Positions 45,489 through 53,314 of a DNA stretch of 64,000 nucleotides are shown in pieces. A program made the translations under genes and the position numbers. How positions within the stretch are numbered: position 1 is the stretch's first letter; every line of letters starts with the position of its first letter. The notes beneath the pieces were generated by a model. It did no database searches. It worked only from the letters and a program-made list of their open reading frames with translations, and was not told where the DNA came from. Origin of the DNA: Glaciihabitans sp. (lineage in GTDB: Bacteria; Actinomycetota; Actinomycetes; Actinomycetales; Microbacteriaceae); assembly GCA_025465535.1 (NCBI GenBank), contig JAODMY010000072.1, positions 24,716 through 88,715 on the forward strand. The letters run 5' to 3'.

Positions 45489-46013
45489 CTAGACCTGCGC
45501 GCCCGGCGTGCGATAGGTGCGCTCATGGTAGAGCAGCGCCTCGTCCTCCGGGCCGAGTGCGCCCGTTTCGATCTGGACGATGATCACCGCGCTGTTGTGC
45601 ACGGGATGGACCTCGATGATTCTCCCGAGCATCCATGACGTGACGCCCTCGAGGATCGGGATGCCCCCGGGGCCGGGATGCCAGTGGTCGCCCGCGAAGC
45701 GCAGGGCGTTGTCGCCCGCGAGCTTTTCGGCCAGGTAGCGCGTGCGCGGACCGAGCGTGTGGATGGCGACATGGTTTCCGACCGTCATGGCCGACCACGC
45801 ACTGGCAATCTGAGCCATGTTGAACGTGGCAAGCGGAGGGACGGCGGCGAGGGACGCCAGTGACGTCGCGGTGAATCCGACCGGCTGGCCATCCGGATCG
45901 AGCGCGGTAACCGCTGCAACCCCGGCGGCGTGACGGCGGAATACCCGCTTGAACGCGTCGAGGTCGTCGACCGCGAACACCATGGGGTCCTGATCCGAAT
46001 TGGATGTATTCAT
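45489..46013 (-). CDS. Flavin reductase-like FMN-binding protein
   Basis: A 174-residue protein of the flavin reductase domain family: FKRVFRRHAAGVAAVTA, DGQPVGFTATSLASLAAVPP and a C-terminal VEVHPVHNSAVIIVQIE-like strand. These proteins bind FMN in a split barrel and reduce free flavin with NAD(P)H, often supplying a two-component monooxygenase. No monooxygenase partner is adjacent. It is divergent from hisD. Confidence 0.85.
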   Translation of the reverse strand: MNTSNSDQDPMVFAVDDLDAFKRVFRRHAAGVAAVTALDPDGQPVGFTATSLASLAAVPPLATFNMAQIASAWSAMTVGNHVAIHTLGPRTRYLAEKLAGDNALRFAGDHWHPGPGGIPILEGVTSWMLGRIIEVHPVHNSAVIIVQIETGALGPEDEALLYHERTYRTPGAQV

Positions 46014-46074
46014 ACGTTGGGATTAACTCTGGTCGCACTCGGCGTATTCCGCCAACGAATAGAGTTGAGAGGCC

Positions 46075-47388
46075 ATGATGCAGACCATCGATCTTCGTGA
46101 AGCCCAGCCGTCCAAGAGTGAACTCGCCCGTCTGATGCCTCGTGCTGTCGTGGATGTGAGCTCGGTTTCCTCCATCGCGGCTGACCTGATCGCCGACGTG
46201 CGCGCACGCGGAACAGACGCCATCCTCGACCAGGCAGAACGCTTCGACGGTGTGCGCCCGCCGGCCGTGCGAGTGCACGCCGACGAGATTGCGGCGGCGA
46301 TGTCGCATCTCGATCCCGCGGTTCGGGATGCGCTCGAGGAGTCGATCGACCGGGTCACGAGGGCCACGCAGGCGCAGGTCCCCGCACCGACGGTTACGTC
46401 CCTCGCCCCGGGGGCCGAGGTCATCCAGCGCTGGCAGCCCATCGCGCGCGTTGGGTTCTATGTGCCGGGTGGCAAGGCCGTGTATCCGTCCAGCGTCGTC
46501 ATGAATGTCGTTCCGGCTCACGTTGCCGGGGTCGGTTCGGTCGCGCTTGCATCCCCGCCGCAGAAGGCGTTCGACGGTTCAGTGCACCCGACGATTCTCG
46601 GCGCGGCCGGACTTCTCGGCGTCGAGGAGGTCTACGCCATGGGCGGCGCCGGCGCGATCGGTGCCCTCGCCTACGGAGTACCAGAGCTCACGCTCGATCC
46701 GGTCGAACTCATCACCGGCCCCGGCAACGTGTTCGTGACGGCGGCGAAGCGGCTCGTCCGCGGGGATGTCGGGATCGACTCGGAGGCTGCGACCACCGAG
46801 ATCCTCATCATCGCCGACGACTCCGCGGATGCAACACTCGTGGCAGCCGACCTCCTCAGCCAGGCGGAGCACGACGAGGAGGCCGCTGCCATCCTCGTGA
46901 CGACCTCCGAAAAGCTCGGGCTCGCGGTGGAGGCCGAGCTCGCGCGGCTTACGGCATCCACTCCGCACGCCGATCGGGCGACCAAGGCGCTCAGGGGCCA
47001 ACAATCCGCCATAGTGCTCGTCAGCGATCTCGTGTCGGCGGCTGGTTTCAGCAACATGTATGCCCCCGAGCACCTCGAGATCCAGACGGAGGAACCGGGC
47101 GCCGTGCTCGACCTCATCGAGAGCGCCGGCGCAATCTTCCTCGGCGACTATTCACCCGTGAGCCTCGGCGACTACATGGCCGGCTCCAACCACGTGCTCC
47201 CAACCGGCGGAAAGGCGAAGTTCTCCTCGGGGCTCGGTGCGTACACGTTCCTGCGGCCGCAGCAGGTCGTCCGATACGACAGGGGAGCGCTGCAGGCAAT
47301 CGAGCCGAAGATCGTCGCGCTGGCCAATGCCGAGGACCTTCCCGCGCACGGCGCCGCCGTGACGGCGCGCTTCACGCCGTCGAGCTGA
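46075..47388 (+). CDS. hisD: Histidinol dehydrogenase
   Basis: A 437-residue enzyme with all family signatures: GFYVPGGKAVYPSSV, ITGPGNVFVTAAKRLV, IADDSADATLVAADLLSQ and the zinc and active-site AEHDEEAAAILVT. It oxidises L-histidinol to histidine in two NAD-dependent steps, the end of histidine synthesis. ATGs at 46075 and 46078 are adjacent; GAGAGG spacing favours the second. Other his genes are not in the window. Confidence 0.96.
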   Translation: MMQTIDLREAQPSKSELARLMPRAVVDVSSVSSIAADLIADVRARGTDAILDQAERFDGVRPPAVRVHADEIAAAMSHLDPAVRDALEESIDRVTRATQAQVPAPTVTSLAPGAEVIQRWQPIARVGFYVPGGKAVYPSSVVMNVVPAHVAGVGSVALASPPQKAFDGSVHPTILGAAGLLGVEEVYAMGGAGAIGALAYGVPELTLDPVELITGPGNVFVTAAKRLVRGDVGIDSEAATTEILIIADDSADATLVAADLLSQAEHDEEAAAILVTTSEKLGLAVEAELARLTASTPHADRATKALRGQQSAIVLVSDLVSAAGFSNMYAPEHLEIQTEEPGAVLDLIESAGAIFLGDYSPVSLGDYMAGSNHVLPTGGKAKFSSGLGAYTFLRPQQVVRYDRGALQAIEPKIVALANAEDLPAHGAAVTARFTPSS

Positions 47389-47401
47389 GCACATCGTCGG
47401 G

Positions 47402-47435
47402 CTGAGCTCTTCAACAGCCTGAGCTCTTCAACGGC
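47402..47435. repeat. 17-bp tandem duplication after hisD
   Basis: CTGAGCTCTTCAACAGC is followed directly by CTGAGCTCTTCAACGGC, just downstream of the hisD stop. Confidence 0.8.
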
Positions 47436-47481
47436 CTGAGGCGGCTGCGGCTGCTTCCGGCGAAAACATTGGCATTCCGCG

Positions 47482-47487
47482 TATCCT
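47482..47487 (+). promoter_or_regulatory. Putative -10 box of leaderless nrdR transcript
   Basis: TATCCT ends 8 nt before the nrdR ATG and no ribosome-binding site is visible. Confidence 0.4.
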
Positions 47488-47495
47488 TATGCACC

Positions 47496-47960
47496 ATGTA
47501 CTGCCCCTTCTGTCGCCACCCTGACAGCCGTGTCATCGACTCGAGAACGAGCGATGATGGCCTGTCGATTCGCAGACGCCGACAGTGCCCCGAGTGCGGT
47601 AGACGTTTCAGCACCACCGAGACCGCCAGCCTCACTGTGATCAAGCGCAATGGCGTGGTCGAGTTGTTCAGCCGCGAAAAGATCGTCTCTGGTGTGCGGA
47701 AGGCCTGCCAGGGCCGACCGGTCACGGACACCGATCTTGCGAACCTTGCGCAGAAAGTCGAAGAGTCCATTCGGGCGACCGGCGCATCCCAGATCGATGC
47801 CAACGACATCGGACTGGCGATCCTCGCTCCGCTGCGCGAACTCGACGAGGTCGCCTACCTGCGTTTCGCAAGCGTGTACCAGGCGTTCGAGTCCCTCGAG
47901 GACTTCGAAACGGCGATCACGCTCCTTCGGGTTGAGCACCAGCGCGAACCTGCGGAGTAG
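47496..47960 (+). CDS. nrdR: Transcriptional repressor NrdR
   Basis: A 154-residue regulator starting MYCPFC. The zinc ribbon is formed by C3, C6, C31 and C34, and the ATP-cone domain follows ([20 protein letters not shown]). NrdR senses dATP/ATP and represses ribonucleotide reductase genes by binding NrdR boxes. No nrd gene is in the window, so its targets lie elsewhere. The ATG at 47496 is fixed by the conserved N-terminal zinc ligands. Confidence 0.96.
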   Translation: MYCPFCRHPDSRVIDSRTSDDGLSIRRRRQCPECGRRFSTTETASLTVIKRNGVVELFSREKIVSGVRKACQGRPVTDTDLANLAQKVEESIRATGASQIDANDIGLAILAPLRELDEVAYLRFASVYQAFESLEDFETAITLLRVEHQREPAE

Positions 47961-47967
47961 CGAGAAC

Positions 47968-48010
47968 TGCTGGTTGCTGGTTGCTGGTTCTGGTTGCTGG
48001 TTGCTGGTTC
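47968..48010. repeat. TGCTGGT heptamer tract
   Basis: Repeats of TGCTGGT with one interruption, starting 8 bp after the nrdR stop. Confidence 0.85.
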
Positions 48011-48060
48011 TGACTTCTGACTTCTGACTTCTGACTTCTGACTTCTGACTTCTGACTTCT
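48011..48060. repeat. TGACTTC heptamer tract, seven exact copies
   Basis: Seven uninterrupted identical copies of TGACTTC plus one base. Perfect identity implies recent expansion or ongoing slippage. Confidence 0.95.
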
Positions 48061-48069
48061 AGATTGGCT

Positions 48070-48117
48070 GACTGCGTGACTGCGTGACTGCGTGACTGCG
48101 TGACTGCGTGATTACGT
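48070..48117. repeat. GACTGCGT octamer tract
   Basis: Five exact copies of GACTGCGT, then one degenerate copy (GATTACGT). Confidence 0.93.
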
Positions 48118-48156
48118 GGCCGCCGGGCTCCCAACCTCTGTCTCTGACCCTCCGAC

Positions 48157-48205
48157 CTGACAGTTGTTGCCCGTTGCGGTGGGCTGGACCGACAACAACT
48201 GTCAG
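48157..48205. repeat. Family 2 hairpin repeat, copy B
   Basis: CTGACAGTTGTTG and CAACAACTGTCAG are perfect 13-bp inverted arms around a loop with CCGTTGCGGTGGGCTGGACC. A related element lies at 48521. Confidence 0.88.
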
Positions 48206-48267
48206 CTCGCGCCAATTGCGGCCCGGCCGGGTGTGGTCGCGCGGCGGCGGATTGGTCGGGTCGCCAG

Positions 48268-48484
48268 CCGGCCGACCGACTGGTTGATTGACCAACCGAC
48301 TGGCTGACCGACCGACGGACGGACGGGCTGACTGACTGGCTGATCGACCGACGGACGGACGGACTGACTGACTGGCTGACCGACTGGCTGACCGACCGAC
48401 GGACGGGCTGACTGACTGGCTGACTGACTGACTGGCTGACCGACCGGCTGACCGACGTCCTGACGGGTTGACCGGCCGACCAAC
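48268..48484. repeat. Tetranucleotide (GACN/GGCT) tract
   Basis: About 217 bp built almost only of GACT, GGCT, GACC and GACG units, with larger duplicated blocks such as GACCGACGGACGG and GACTGACTGGCTGAC inside. All frames through it are open by repeat structure and not by coding. Confidence 0.85.
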
Positions 48485-48520
48485 CTCCGGGCTCCCGACC
48501 TTGGTCTCTGATCCTCAGAC

Positions 48521-48569
48521 CTGACAGTTCTTGTCGGTTGCGGCGGTCTGGACTGGCAACAACGGTCAG
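48521..48569. repeat. Family 2 hairpin repeat, copy C
   Basis: CTGACAGTTCTTG pairs with CAACAACGGTCAG (11 of 13). The loop GTCGGTTGCGGCGG is close to those of copies A and B. Confidence 0.83.
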
Positions 48570-48595
48570 TTCGCGCGAGACGTGGCTGCGAACGG

Positions 48596-48630
48596 GTGCA
48601 GGGTGCAGGGTGCAGGGTGCAGGGTGCAGG
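48596..48630. repeat. GTGCAGG heptamer tract, five copies
   Basis: Five exact tandem copies of GTGCAGG. Confidence 0.93.
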
Positions 48631-48638
48631 GGTTCGGG

Positions 48639-48684
48639 TGCCGATGCCGATGCCGATGCCGATGCCCGTGCCGGTGCCGGTGCC
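48639..48684. repeat. TGCCGA/TGCCGG hexamer tract
   Basis: Four TGCCGA, one TGCCCG, two TGCCGG and a partial unit in tandem. Confidence 0.92.
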
Positions 48685-48728
48685 AGGTGTGCTGAGCGCC
48701 TGGGTGCAGGGGACCGGCGCTGACCGGG

Positions 48729-48734
48729 TAGCCT
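48729..48734 (+). promoter_or_regulatory. Putative -10 box of leaderless pyrD transcript
   Basis: TAGCCT ends 8 nt before the pyrD ATG. The hexamer tract lies 45-90 nt upstream of it, so changes in its length would alter promoter spacing to any upstream site. Confidence 0.4.
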
Positions 48735-48742
48735 AAACCCCG

Positions 48743-49786
48743 ATGTATCGCGCACTCTTCACCACGGTCCTGAAGCGAATGGATCCCGAGCGAGCTCACG
48801 GGCTCGCATTCCTGGTCATTCGCGCGCTGCCCATTCTCGGAATCGGGCGCCTGGTGCGCTTGTTCACGAAGCCGGCGAAGTCTCTCGCGGTGGATGCGCT
48901 TGGATTGCGGTTCGACTCGCCGTTCGGCGTCGCCGCCGGGTTCGACAAGGAGGGGCTCGCCGTCCAGGGGCTTGGCCAGCTTGGCTTCTCCCACGTCGAG
49001 GTCGGCACGATCACGGCGATCCCGCAGCCCGGCAACGAAAAGCCGCGACTGTTCCGGCTGATCCCGGATCGCGCGGTCATCAATCGCATGGGGTTCAACA
49101 ACCACGGCGCTGCCGCCGCCGCAGAGCGAATTGCGCGCGTGCGCGACAAGCGTGGTCGCCCGGTCATCGGGATCAACATCGGCAAGAGCCGCGTTGTTTC
49201 CGTTGACGACGCCATCCCCGACTACCTGGAAAGCGCGCGCAAGCTCGGCCCCCTCGCCGACTACCTGGCCGTCAACGTGAGTTCCCCGAACACTCCGGGG
49301 CTGCGCGGACTCCAGGAACTCGACAAGCTCGAACCCCTGCTTTCCGCGGTTCGCGAGGCCGCGGCATCCACCCCGGTCCTCGTGAAAATCGCGCCGGACC
49401 TGACGGATGCGCAGATCGAGAAGATCGCGAAACTGGCCGTGTCGATTGGCTTGGCCGGCATCATCGCGACCAACACGACGCTCTCGAGGGAGAACCTGGT
49501 GACGGCCGGCGAGGTGGTCGAACGGGCCGGGGCGGGGGGCCTCTCCGGAGCCCCACTCGCGGCTCGATCGCTTGAGGTGCTGCAAATCATCCGTGCCGTC
49601 GTGCCCGCAGAATTCTGCGTGATCTCGGTCGGGGGAGTGGAGACGGGAGCGGATGTCGCCGCCAGGCTCAGCGCCGGCGCCACTCTCGTGCAGGGCTACA
49701 CCGCGTTTCTCTACCGCGGCCCGTTCTGGGCGAGCACGATCAACCGTGAACTCGCACGCCTGCGCCCCGGAACTGCACGACCCTGA
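48743..49786 (+). CDS. pyrD: Dihydroorotate dehydrogenase, class 2
   Basis: A 347-residue membrane-associated class 2 enzyme with GVAAGFDKEGLAVQGL, VEVGTITAIPQPGNEKPR, NRMGFNNHGA, NVSSPNTPGLRGLQ and the FMN-phosphate loop SVGGVETGADV. It oxidises dihydroorotate to orotate with quinone as acceptor, in pyrimidine synthesis. The N-terminal extension (about 40 residues) is the quinone-binding part of class 2. Its end overlaps a small duplication of CGACCCTGAACTGC. It is alone from other pyr genes. Confidence 0.96.
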   Translation: MYRALFTTVLKRMDPERAHGLAFLVIRALPILGIGRLVRLFTKPAKSLAVDALGLRFDSPFGVAAGFDKEGLAVQGLGQLGFSHVEVGTITAIPQPGNEKPRLFRLIPDRAVINRMGFNNHGAAAAAERIARVRDKRGRPVIGINIGKSRVVSVDDAIPDYLESARKLGPLADYLAVNVSSPNTPGLRGLQELDKLEPLLSAVREAAASTPVLVKIAPDLTDAQIEKIAKLAVSIGLAGIIATNTTLSRENLVTAGEVVERAGAGGLSGAPLAARSLEVLQIIRAVVPAEFCVISVGGVETGADVAARLSAGATLVQGYTAFLYRGPFWASTINRELARLRPGTARP

Positions 49787-49846
49787 ACTGCGCGACCCTG
49801 AACTTCTGAACGGCCGCGCGCCCGAAGGAACGGCTGCGAACCCGAA

Positions 49847-50422
49847 CTACTTCGGGAACGCCCCGCGCTTGACCTGCGCCTTTGGCGTGCGCAGCTGGCG
49901 GAAGTAGATGCTGCGGAGCGAGCCGTACATGCGGAATCTCTCGATGTTGTCGGCTCCGAACTTGGCTTCGAGCTTCTTCTTGAGCCGGCTGGTGAACACG
50001 ATGCAGTCGATGATGACGAGAACCACGTAGCCGTAGAACGCTAACGTCAGGTTCGCCTGCAGCTGCTGGTTGAGGAGGAGAGCGAGGAGCAGCACGCCGG
50101 CTAGCGGAAGCAGGATCTCGCCAAAGCTCCAGCGGGCATCCACGTAGTCGCGAACGTAGCGCTTCTGGGCGCCGCGATCCTTGGCCATGAGATAGCGCTC
50201 TTCGCCGTTGAGCATTCCGATTCGGGCGCGCTCGCGCTGCGATTGGGCAGCGGTGCGGCTCGCCTTGCGTGCCTCTGGTGTGTTCGCGCCGACGAGTGGA
50301 CGCTTCCGCGCCGCTTCGCGTTCCTTGCGAGTGGGGGTGGCGCGACCCTTGGTGGGCACGCCTGCGCCGTCGAGCTGCGCGTCTGCGTCTGCGTCGGCGT
50401 CGCTCTTGGTTATTTTGGCCAC
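49847..50422 (-). CDS. DUF3043 membrane protein
   Basis: A 191-residue protein from the GTG at 50422. The N-terminus is basic and polar with a SDADADADAQ stretch encoded by tandem hexamers. The core PTRKEREAARKRPLVGAN and GEERYLMAKDRGAQKRYVRD is the signature of DUF3043, followed by two membrane helices and FGADNIERFRMYGSLRSIYF. The family is confined to actinobacteria and has no known function. It is divergent from the M20 peptidase gene. Confidence 0.88.
   Translation of the reverse strand: MAKITKSDADADADAQLDGAGVPTKGRATPTRKEREAARKRPLVGANTPEARKASRTAAQSQRERARIGMLNGEERYLMAKDRGAQKRYVRDYVDARWSFGEILLPLAGVLLLALLLNQQLQANLTLAFYGYVVLVIIDCIVFTSRLKKKLEAKFGADNIERFRMYGSLRSIYFRQLRTPKAQVKRGAFPK
50379..50402. 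repeat. Hexamer repeat inside DUF3043 gene
   Basis: GCGTCT twice and GCGTCG twice in tandem on the plus strand, encoding the Asp-Ala repeat near the N-terminus of the DUF3043 protein. Confidence 0.8.
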
Positions 50423-50452
50423 GGTGAGTCCTCGGGATAGTCGATGTCGCCT

Positions 50453-50458
50453 TAAGAT
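50453..50458 (+). promoter_or_regulatory. Putative -10 box of leaderless M20 peptidase transcript
   Basis: TAAGAT ends 7 nt before the ATG at 50466, with no ribosome-binding site between. Confidence 0.4.
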
Positions 50459-50465
50459 TACCCGC

Positions 50466-51881
50466 ATGACCGATTCAGATGGTTCCGCGGCGCTGGAACG
50501 ACTACGCGACGCCGTACAGGCCGGATTACCGACGGCTATCGCCGATCTCTCGAACCTCGTGCGGATCCCCTCGGTGTCCTGGGACGGATTCGATCCTCAG
50601 CAGGTGACGGCGAGTGCGGAAGCGGTGAAGGCGCTCGTCGAGGCACTCGGTGTCTTCGAAACCGTCGAGATCTCGCAGGCCCCGCTCGGCGACGTCGACT
50701 CGCTCGGCAACTCGCATCAGCTTGGCCAGCCCGCGGTCCTCGCGACGCGGGCGGCCCGGAACGGCAAGCCGACCATCCTGCTTTATGCACATCACGACGT
50801 ACAGCCGCCCGGCAAGGATGAGGACTGGGAATCGGCGCCGTTCGAGCCGACGCTCCGCGGCGACCGTCTCTACGGCAGGGGAGCGGCCGATGACAAGGCG
50901 GGCGTCATGGCGCACGTCGCCAGCATCCGCGCATTCACGTCGGCGTTCGGCACCGATTTCGACCTCGGCCTCGCTCTCTTCATTGAAGGGGAAGAGGAGT
51001 TCGGCTCCCGCTCGTTCAAGAACTTCCTCGTCAAGCACCACGAGCAATTGAAGGCCGATGCGATTGTCGTCGCCGACTCCGACAACTGGAACACCGACAC
51101 CCCGGCGCTCACGGTGGCCCTTCGCGGCAACGTGACGTTTGCGTTGAAGGTCTCGACCCTCGATCACGCGTCGCATTCCGGGATGTTCGGCGGAGCGGTT
51201 CCCGACGGAATGCTCGCAACGATCAAGTTGCTTTCGACCCTGTGGGATGACGATGGATCGGTTGCCGTCGAAGGCCTGACGTCGCACGACATGGAGACGC
51301 CGGCCTACGACGAAGAGTTGCTGCGTGAGGAGGCCGCACTGCTCGACGGCGTGACTCCGATCGGAACGGGCAGCATCCTGAGCAGGCTCTGGGCCTCGCC
51401 TTCGATCACGATTACCGGCATCGATGCGCCATCCATGGTGAACGCGTCGAACACGCTCGTTCCCTCCGTCACTGTCCGGATCAGCGCACGAATCGCGCCC
51501 GGTCAGCAGGCCGAGGAGGCCTACGCCGCGCTGGAGAAGCACCTTCGCGCTAACGCACCCTTCGGCGCCCGGATCGAAATCAGCGACCCAGACCTCGGCA
51601 ATCCGTTCCTCGTCGACACCAGCGGACAGTCGGTCGCCGATGCCCGCGCCGCAATGAGCGAGGCGTGGGGCGTGGAACCGGTCGATACCGGCATCGGCGG
51701 CTCGATTCCGTTCATCTCGGATCTCGTCGCCGTGTTCCCGGATGCCGAAATCCTCGTGACCGGTGTCGAGGATCCAGATTCCCGGGCCCACAGCCCGAAC
51801 GAGTCCCTTCACCTTGGCGTGTTTCGCCGCGCGATCCTCACCGAGGCGCTCCTGCTCGCAAAGCTCGAGGCCCGAGCGTAG
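50466..51881 (+). CDS. M20-family metallopeptidase, dipeptidase-like
   Basis: A 471-residue two-metal peptidase from the ATG at 50466. Metal ligands are in YAHHDVQPPG (H109 or H110), GRGAADDKAGV, and the catalytic glutamate in EGEEEFGS; HSPNESLHL gives the last histidine. A lid or dimerisation domain with RISARIAPGQQAEEAYAAL interrupts the catalytic domain. Family members hydrolyse dipeptides or N-acyl amino acids in the cytoplasm. The substrate is unknown. Confidence 0.9.
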   Translation: MTDSDGSAALERLRDAVQAGLPTAIADLSNLVRIPSVSWDGFDPQQVTASAEAVKALVEALGVFETVEISQAPLGDVDSLGNSHQLGQPAVLATRAARNGKPTILLYAHHDVQPPGKDEDWESAPFEPTLRGDRLYGRGAADDKAGVMAHVASIRAFTSAFGTDFDLGLALFIEGEEEFGSRSFKNFLVKHHEQLKADAIVVADSDNWNTDTPALTVALRGNVTFALKVSTLDHASHSGMFGGAVPDGMLATIKLLSTLWDDDGSVAVEGLTSHDMETPAYDEELLREEAALLDGVTPIGTGSILSRLWASPSITITGIDAPSMVNASNTLVPSVTVRISARIAPGQQAEEAYAALEKHLRANAPFGARIEISDPDLGNPFLVDTSGQSVADARAAMSEAWGVEPVDTGIGGSIPFISDLVAVFPDAEILVTGVEDPDSRAHSPNESLHLGVFRRAILTEALLLAKLEARA

Positions 51882-51939
51882 AATCGTACGGACTTGATTT
51901 CTCGCACTCGCGGGAATTCTGCACTTGTAAGGAGCAGCT

Positions 51940-52308
51940 ATGACTGACACGATCACCGCACCAGCCACCGGAACTTCGGCTCACGGCGTTGGCCTCACCG
52001 ACACCGCCGCCGACAAGGTGCGCAGCCTCCTCGCGCAGGAGGGCCGCGACGACCTTCGCCTGCGCGTGGCAGTCCAGCCCGGCGGTTGCTCCGGTCTCAT
52101 CTACCAGCTGTACTTCGATGAGCGAACCCTCGATGGTGACGCAATGGTCGAATTCGGCGATGGGGTCGAGGTCGTCGTCGACAAGATGAGCGTGCCGTAC
52201 CTGGATGGTGCATCGATCGATTTCGAGGACACGATCCAGAAGCAGGGCTTCACGATCGACAACCCGAACGCTGCGAGCAGCTGCGCTTGTGGAGACAGCT
52301 TCCACTAG
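51940..52308 (+). CDS. erpA: Iron-sulfur cluster insertion protein, ErpA/HesB type
   Basis: A 122-residue A-type carrier protein with the three conserved cysteines: C50 in PGGCSGLIYQLYF, and C115 and C117 in SSCACGDSFH. It carries and inserts Fe-S clusters into target enzymes. The position before the cytochrome oxidase genes is conserved in actinobacteria (Rv2204c). AAGGAGC precedes the ATG, and a -10-like TAGAAT lies at the end of the preceding peptidase gene. Confidence 0.95.
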   Translation: MTDTITAPATGTSAHGVGLTDTAADKVRSLLAQEGRDDLRLRVAVQPGGCSGLIYQLYFDERTLDGDAMVEFGDGVEVVVDKMSVPYLDGASIDFEDTIQKQGFTIDNPNAASSCACGDSFH

Positions 52309-52334
52309 TTAGCCAGCAAGCTTCCAGACACTTC

Positions 52335-52364
52335 AAAGGTCGAGTCAAATAGGCTCGATCTTTT
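52335..52364 (+). terminator. Intrinsic terminator after erpA
   Basis: AAAGGTCGAG and CTCGATCTTT pair in 9 of 10 positions around a 9-nt loop, ending in TTTT. Confidence 0.7.
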
Positions 52365-52454
52365 GGTGTTTAACGGCCCTGCTGGGCGAGGCGACTAGGA
52401 AGCGGGGTTATAGACTGAATCCGCAATCCAGTTAGTCATCTCGAGAGGTTTCAC

Positions 52455-53309
52455 GTGCGCCGTAATCGCCGTCTTCGTTGGGCTCTCGCTCCCGTCGCAG
52501 TCGTAGTCATGCTCGCTCTTGCGGGGTGTACCCAGCAGCAACTGCAGGGATTCCTGCCGGGCAACGGGGCGAATACCACCAACCACACCAGCGAGGTGAT
52601 CGGCCTTTGGGATACCTCCTGGATCGTCCTCATCGGCGTCGGTGTGCTCACCTGGGGGCTGATCATCTGGGCTGCGGTTGTGTACCGTCGCCGCAAGGGC
52701 CAGACCGGACTACCCGTTCAGCTGCGCTATAACCTCCCGATCGAGATTTTCTACACGGTCGTGCCGCTCATTCTCGTCCTCGGATTCTTCGCTTTCACTG
52801 CGAAGACCCAGAACAGCATCGAGCAGCCTCAGGCGCACCCGCAGGTAACGATCCAGGTTTACGGCAAGCGCTGGGCCTGGGACTTCAACTACGTCAACGC
52901 GAACGTCTATAGCCCCGGCATCCAGGCACAGCCCGCGACGCCAGGCAAGACCGTCGACGACGCTCTGAACACTCTGTATCTCCCGGTCGGCAAGCGGGTC
53001 GAGATTCAGCTCTACTCGCGGGACGTTGCCCACTCGTTCTGGATCGTGAACTTTCTGTACAAGAAAGACCTGATCCCGGGCAAGACGAACTACATGTACT
53101 TCATCCCCGAGAAAATCGGGACTTACCAGGGCAAATGCGCAGAGCTGTGTGGGCAATACCATTCGCTCATGCTCTTCCAGGTGAAGGTGGTGTCGCAGGC
53201 CGACTACAACGCCTACATCACTGCCCAGCGCAAGCTTTACCCGGGCCAGCTTGGTGCTGACTTCAATGCGAACACGAACCTGCCGGGCACCACGGCCGCG
53301 AACGGATAG
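52455..53309 (+). CDS. ctaC: Cytochrome c oxidase subunit II
   Basis: A 284-residue protein with a lipoprotein signal peptide (lipobox LAGC, C25), two membrane helices, and the CuA domain. The CuA motif is [12 protein letters not shown] at 228-239, with a further histidine in [11 protein letters not shown]. It accepts electrons from the bc1-bound cytochrome c and passes them to subunit I. GTG start with GAGAGG upstream. ctaD follows after 5 bp. Confidence 0.96.
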   Translation: MRRNRRLRWALAPVAVVVMLALAGCTQQQLQGFLPGNGANTTNHTSEVIGLWDTSWIVLIGVGVLTWGLIIWAAVVYRRRKGQTGLPVQLRYNLPIEIFYTVVPLILVLGFFAFTAKTQNSIEQPQAHPQVTIQVYGKRWAWDFNYVNANVYSPGIQAQPATPGKTVDDALNTLYLPVGKRVEIQLYSRDVAHSFWIVNFLYKKDLIPGKTNYMYFIPEKIGTYQGKCAELCGQYHSLMLFQVKVVSQADYNAYITAQRKLYPGQLGADFNANTNLPGTTAANG

Positions 53310-53314
53310 ACACG

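Larger units (their letters stand above)
47961..48742. other. 782-bp noncoding mosaic of tandem repeats before pyrD
   Basis: No credible gene. It holds, in order: heptamers (47968-48060), octamers (48070-48117), a Family 2 hairpin (48157-48205), a tetranucleotide-based tract (48268-48484), a second Family 2 hairpin (48521-48569), heptamers (48596-48630) and hexamers (48639-48684). The pyrD promoter follows. About 40 bp before each hairpin are also alike, so the tetranucleotide tract is flanked by a duplicated unit of roughly 90 bp. Confidence 0.85.

Noticed and set aside
48059..48483. Short frames encoding QPVSQSVRPSV-type repeats upstream of pyrD
   Set aside because: They are translations of the tetranucleotide tract and have no independent coding evidence.
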